Shown here one piece after another: positions 60,618-64,000 of a stretch of 64,000 nucleotides of DNA. The translations under genes and the position numbers were made by a program. The number at the start of each line of letters is the position of its first letter. The stretch's first letter is position 1. This DNA comes from Magnetospirillum sp. SS-4 (GTDB taxonomy: Bacteria > Pseudomonadota > Alphaproteobacteria > Rhodospirillales > Magnetospirillaceae), in assembly GCF_902729425.1 (NCBI RefSeq), contig NZ_CACVCH010000046.1, forward strand, positions 1-64,000. The letters run 5' to 3'. A model generated the notes under the pieces. The model ran no database searches and was not told the DNA's origin. It worked only from the letters and a program-made list of their open reading frames with translations.

Positions 60618-63089
60618 ATGGATGATCCGGACCTTCTGTGGGCGATGCTGCTGGTCGACGGGCCGTCCCGCCTCAGCGACGAGGAACAGCGCGACTTGGT
60701 CCTGCGGCTGGCTGGCCTGCCCGCCGGCGAGCGCGAGGACTACGCCCCCGACGATCTCGGCCAGGCCATGCACCTGACCGAGTTGTCCGGCCTGCTGTCC
60801 GGGCGTGATCTGAACGAACTGGCGGTGCTGCCCGCCCGGATGGGGGTGGCCGGGGCCGAGCGCCTCGGCGCCGGCTCCGCCCAGCTCCTGCCGGCGTTGC
60901 TGGCCCTGATCCAGGCCCTGTACGGCAGTCTCGTCCGCGACGAGGTCATGACCTGCGACGAGGCCCGTCAGGTCGTCGAACGCATGGAGGCGGTTCTCGC
61001 CGCCGACCCCGACGACGGATGGAGCGTCATCGCCGCTTTCTACCGGGCGCTGCTGGAACGCCTTGACGGCGGCGTCGAGACCGCCGCCGCCGCGCTGGCC
61101 GGACTGCTGCCCCGCGCCGTGGAAATCCTGGGGCAAGACAGCGACTGGGTTCACAGCATCCGCGCCGTCTACGCCGACATCCAGGCCGGCCGGGGCAACG
61201 CCCTGATCGAGGCCGGCCGGCCGGCGGAGGCGGTGGCGCCGCTGCGACAGGGGCTGGACGCCCTGGCCGGCCGGCTGGAAGACCGGCGGCGATGGGGCGA
61301 GATCTCCTATCTGCTGGCCCTGGCCCATTGGCGGGCCTCCGACGCCGACGATGCGACGGTGACCGCGCTGTTCGAGGATTCGGCCGCCGCCTACGACGCC
61401 GCCGACGCCGGAGGCGGCGAGACCGTATTCGTCGTCCGCGAGGCTCTTGGGGCGTTCTTGTGGCAGCGCGGCCGTCACGAGGAGGCGCTGGCGCTATTGG
61501 AGGACAATCTGGCCGAGGCTGGCCGCCGCCTGGGCGCGGATCACGAAATCGTCCACGACCTGGCGGTGGAATTGCCCCGGTTCCGGCGTGCCTGGTTGCG
61601 GATCAGGGAAGGGGGAAAGCTGTTCGGCTGGGCCTTGGCCAATCACCGCCAGGCATTGGCCGAGGACCGCTTCGCCCTGGCCGTCGCCATGCTGCGCGAT
61701 GTCGCCGGACAGGCGGAGACGGCCGAACTCCACGATCTTCTCCTGCTGGAGGCGGCGGTGCTGCTGGCCGCCTCCGGCCGGGGGGAGGAGGCGCTGGCCG
61801 TATCGGACGGGGCGCGGTTGCCCTCGATGGGAGGGTGGGGCGAGGCCAGGGTGTGGGCGGCCGGCGCGGCGGCCCTGGCCGATTCCCAGGCGCGGGAGGC
61901 ATGGGTCGGCCGGGCCGTCGCCAAGGCGCTTGCCACCCATGTGGCCGAGTCCGAGGACGGCAAGGCCTTGATCGACCTGATCGAGGCGCTGTTCCGGGAG
62001 GCCGCCGCCACCGAGGCTCTGGCGCTGCTGGAAGCCGGTTCCCACCCGGTTTGCCGCGAGGTTCTTATCGCGGCGCGGGTGGAGAGCGACGACCTGGACG
62101 GGGCGCTGGCGCTGCTGGACCGATGGGACGGCCCCGAACTGGATGATTCAGTCCTGATCGATCTGATCGAACTGGCGGCGCGACGGAAACGGCGGGCCGT
62201 GGTCGAGCGGTTCTCCCCCCTGCTGGCGCGGAGCCGGATGGCTCATCTCCCGGTGTCGGCCCTGCTGTTCGTGGGGGCCGAGGACGAAGGCCTTGCCCTG
62301 ATCCCCCGGCTTGAATCCGGCTGGTCCCGCACCGAAGCGCTTTCCATGGCGGCGGAGCATTTCGGGGACAAGGGCGATGCGGAACGCTGCCGTTCGTTCG
62401 CCGCCCAGGCCGCGGCCGAACTGAACGCCGATCCGAAGGGATTCGTCTTCCAGCCGCTGTGCCGCATGGCCAAGGGATTGCTTGGCGTCATGGATGTCGC
62501 CGGGGTGATGGAGTGGGGGCGCGCCCATCTTGCTCCGGGACTGGTTTCCGAGTACGGCTATGCCGTCGCCTGCGCCCTGGAGATGCAGGGGCGCCACGAT
62601 GCCGCGTGGAGCGTCGCCCAGGACCTGGACGAGGACCATCGCGCACAGGCGGAATCGCGCATCCGGACCTCCCGCGACAACAACAATGCCGTCGGCGCCA
62701 TCGCCCACAGCCACAAACTGGCCGCTGCCGGCAAGGCCGAGGACGCGGTCTCGGCCCTGGCTTCCATCGCCAATCCCTTCGCGGTCGTCAATGAATGCAT
62801 CGGCATCGCCGAGACCTGCGGCGATGCCGGCGCGGCGGCGCAGGCGCTGCGTGCCGCCTTCGGCCGTCTGCCGGGAAAACTGGCGGATGGGGCAATCTGC
62901 TCGTCCGGGCTGCGTCTCGATTACGGCCGCAAGCTGGGCGAGGCGGCCGGCCGCATCCTGGCGCCGGAGGCTGGCGCGGCCTTCGCCGAGGCCGCCCTGA
63001 CGCGGGCGGCCGGCATGGACGACATTATCGCCGCCGCCCCCTTCGTGGTGGCGGCCGGCCACGCCGTTCGTCCGCATCAGCGGGGCTGA
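60618..63089 (+). CDS. Large TPR-like repeat protein, unknown function
   Basis: An 823-residue cytosolic protein that starts MDDPDLLWAMLLVDGP. It is almost entirely alpha-helical, Ala/Leu/Glu-rich, with many degenerate tetratricopeptide-like units. Examples are GNALIEAGRPAEAVAPLRQGLDALAGRL, LGAFLWQRGRHEEALALLEDNLAEAGRRLG and ALEMQGRHDAAWSVAQDL. No signal peptide, membrane segment or enzyme motif is visible. Its size exceeds usual TPR scaffolds. It stands alone on this strand, divergent from the amidase, and its 3' end overlaps a small convergent gene by 13 bp. Confidence 0.75.
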   Translation: MDDPDLLWAMLLVDGPSRLSDEEQRDLVLRLAGLPAGEREDYAPDDLGQAMHLTELSGLLSGRDLNELAVLPARMGVAGAERLGAGSAQLLPALLALIQALYGSLVRDEVMTCDEARQVVERMEAVLAADPDDGWSVIAAFYRALLERLDGGVETAAAALAGLLPRAVEILGQDSDWVHSIRAVYADIQAGRGNALIEAGRPAEAVAPLRQGLDALAGRLEDRRRWGEISYLLALAHWRASDADDATVTALFEDSAAAYDAADAGGGETVFVVREALGAFLWQRGRHEEALALLEDNLAEAGRRLGADHEIVHDLAVELPRFRRAWLRIREGGKLFGWALANHRQALAEDRFALAVAMLRDVAGQAETAELHDLLLLEAAVLLAASGRGEEALAVSDGARLPSMGGWGEARVWAAGAAALADSQAREAWVGRAVAKALATHVAESEDGKALIDLIEALFREAAATEALALLEAGSHPVCREVLIAARVESDDLDGALALLDRWDGPELDDSVLIDLIELAARRKRRAVVERFSPLLARSRMAHLPVSALLFVGAEDEGLALIPRLESGWSRTEALSMAAEHFGDKGDAERCRSFAAQAAAELNADPKGFVFQPLCRMAKGLLGVMDVAGVMEWGRAHLAPGLVSEYGYAVACALEMQGRHDAAWSVAQDLDEDHRAQAESRIRTSRDNNNAVGAIAHSHKLAAAGKAEDAVSALASIANPFAVVNECIGIAETCGDAGAAAQALRAAFGRLPGKLADGAICSSGLRLDYGRKLGEAAGRILAPEAGAAFAEAALTRAAGMDDIIAAAPFVVAAGHAVRPHQRG

Positions 63090-63295
63090 ACGGGGGGAAT
63101 GGGCCGGGCGGGCGGCGTTGCCGGCCGGGCCGACGCCGCCGGTTGGGCCGGCCTTGCCGTCGGCAGGGCGGGGTTGGGCAAGGCCGATTCGGTCAGCACC
63201 GGCGGTTTCGGCTGCGACAGGGGCGGCGCCGGCTGGGCCAGCGTGGTGGCGGGCAAGCCCAGGGAAAGGAGAACGGCGATGATGGCGGGTTTCAT
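63077..63295 (-). CDS. Small proline-rich secreted protein, unknown
   Basis: A 72-residue protein with a textbook signal peptide (MKPAIIAVLLSLGLPATTLA) and a mature part that is almost wholly Pro/Ala/Ser/Arg, so probably disordered in the periplasm. A perfect Shine-Dalgarno (AAGGAGGT, 5 nt from the ATG) argues strongly that it is translated. Its first 17 bp overlap the 5' end of the plus-strand gene, and its 3' end overlaps the large TPR-like gene by 13 bp. Confidence 0.65.
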   Translation of the reverse strand: MKPAIIAVLLSLGLPATTLAQPAPPLSQPKPPVLTESALPNPALPTARPAQPAASARPATPPARPIPPVQPR

Positions 63296-63758
63296 GAAGA
63301 CCTCCTTGGCTGAGTCCGCCAGACGGATCGCCCTGGCGTTTTTTCTGGCTTTCGCCGTTCCGGCGCCGGTTCTGGCCGATCAGTGGCGTGGCGAGTACAG
63401 CGCCGAGCGGCGTCCGGCCATGGTGATCGCCCGTGACGCCGGGCAGTGGCGGGACCTGTGGGCGGGACTGAGGGCGCCGCCGCCGCGTCCGCTGGCCGAT
63501 GGCGAGGCGGCGGTGGCCATTTTCCTGGGGCCGCGCCGTACCGGCGGTTACGGTCTGGAATTGATCGGCACGCGGGTTGAGGGCTGCGCCACCGTGGTGG
63601 AATTCCGGGAAACGGTTCCGGCCGGCTTTGTCACCCAGGCCTTCACCAGCCCCTGGGCGGTGATGACGTTGCCGATGCCGTCGGGGATGGTGGTGGCGGC
63701 CGAGGGGGAAACCCGCATCCTTTCCCGCGACCTTGCCGAGCAAAGCCGTTGCCGCTGA
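63279..63758 (+). CDS. Secreted PrcB_C-domain-like protein
   Basis: A 159-residue protein with a signal peptide ending at VPAPVLA-DQW. The mature part has DAGQWRDLWAGL, then AVAIFLGPRRTGGYGLELIGTRVEGCATVVEF and WAVMTLPMPSG. This matches the PrcB C-terminal domain, found in protease-associated and uncharacterised lipoproteins. The ATG at 63279 is supported by AAGGAG seven bases upstream; the internal ATG at 63294 is an alternative that would nearly remove the head-to-head overlap with the minus-strand gene. Confidence 0.8.
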   Translation: MMAGFMKTSLAESARRIALAFFLAFAVPAPVLADQWRGEYSAERRPAMVIARDAGQWRDLWAGLRAPPPRPLADGEAAVAIFLGPRRTGGYGLELIGTRVEGCATVVEFRETVPAGFVTQAFTSPWAVMTLPMPSGMVVAAEGETRILSRDLAEQSRCR

Positions 63759-64000
63759 TCATTCCGACAGGCGGAACACCCCACCGCCGTCCCGGCGCAA
63801 GGTCAGGCGGGGCGGCAGCGGACCGCCCAGCCGGGCCGCCAGTCCGGGAGAGATGACGATGCTTTCGATCAGCCCTGCCTCGCGCGGGTCCAGCCCGCCG
63901 TCGCCCAGGGCCGCCGTCAGGTCGGCCAGGGTGGCCGCGTTCCGTCGGGCCGCGTAGGCCGCCAGGGTCCGCCCAAGCTCGGGACCGACCATGATGTCCG
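63759..64000 (-). CDS. C-terminal part of an unidentified protein (cut by window end)
   Basis: The frame stays open through the right edge of the window, so at least 80 C-terminal residues are visible. They are predicted soluble, starting around MVGPELGRTLAAYAARRNAATLADLTAALGDG and ending LPPRLTLRRDGGGVFRLSE. I do not recognise the family. The stop codon immediately abuts the convergent PrcB_C-like gene. The ATG at 63992 is probably internal. Confidence 0.55.
   Translation of the reverse strand, partial: DIMVGPELGRTLAAYAARRNAATLADLTAALGDGGLDPREAGLIESIVISPGLAARLGGPLPPRLTLRRDGGGVFRLSE

Noticed and set aside
1-64000. CRISPR arrays, insertion-sequence transposases, rRNA genes and riboswitches
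   Set aside because: No regularly spaced repeats, transposase motifs, rRNA sequences or recognisable riboswitch cores were found on either strand.

Overview
The window is high-GC DNA with the gene content of an alphaproteobacterium of the Rhodospirillales. I infer a Magnetospirillum-like organism from the gene families and layout, not from a database match; no magnetosome genes are present. Supporting signs are a long rpsB-to-lpxB envelope supercluster using lpxI, the hopanoid-sugar genes hpnI and hpnK, Tad pilus genes, many PAS and two-component proteins, and a probable alphaproteobacterial small RNA.

Layout. 1-2017: accessory strip with an AT-rich membrane protein gene, a RelE/HigB-type toxin-antitoxin pair, an AlpA-like regulator and a cluster of TAGGGGAC repeats. 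It abuts the 3' end of tRNA-Met (2018-2094), a classic integration position. 2220-7414 (minus): erpA, then scpB, a degenerate receiver protein, tatA-tatB-tatC, serS and surE. 7576-13926 (plus): dgt, argS, a SPOR protein, nagZ, an M50 protease and scpA. 14040-21695: a PAS histidine kinase, a partial Tad locus (two TadE-like proteins, TadG, TadD, an orphan secretin N-domain protein), a probable small RNA and a lytic transglycosylase. 21682-26997: family 5 uracil-DNA glycosylase, NYN nuclease, rpoZ, a GGDEF/HD-GYP divergent pair and a MepA-type endopeptidase. 27165-41628: rpsB-tsf-pyrH-frr-uppS-cdsA-dxr-rseP-bamA-ompH-lpxD-fabZ-lpxA-lpxI-lpxB, linking translation factors to isoprenoid, phospholipid, outer-membrane protein and lipid A synthesis. 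41625-45177: glyoxalase, hpnI, and on the other strand hpnK with an MFS transporter. 45242-48588: small conserved proteins, a ferredoxin and an OmpR-type two-component pair. 48995-51895: two methyltransferases and a nucleoside phosphorylase, divergent from an ArsR-rhodanese regulator. 52007-64000: a Sel1-repeat protein with an unknown partner, an amidase / secreted protein / hybrid kinase operon, a large unknown TPR-like protein and two head-to-head overlapping small secreted-protein genes.

The most interesting non-coding signal is at 20591-20721 on the minus strand. A near-consensus promoter is followed by a ~96-nt transcript with two stem-loops, an unpaired UUUCCUCCC stretch and a strong T8 terminator. 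This resembles the alphaproteobacterial ar8/MmgR sRNA family. Its promoter is framed by two YTGC-N3-GCAA palindromes resembling sites of the polyhydroxybutyrate regulator PhaR.

Start codons were chosen by Shine-Dalgarno position, signal peptides and overlaps; several genes use GTG or TTG. All functional calls are from reading the sequence; no searches were run.
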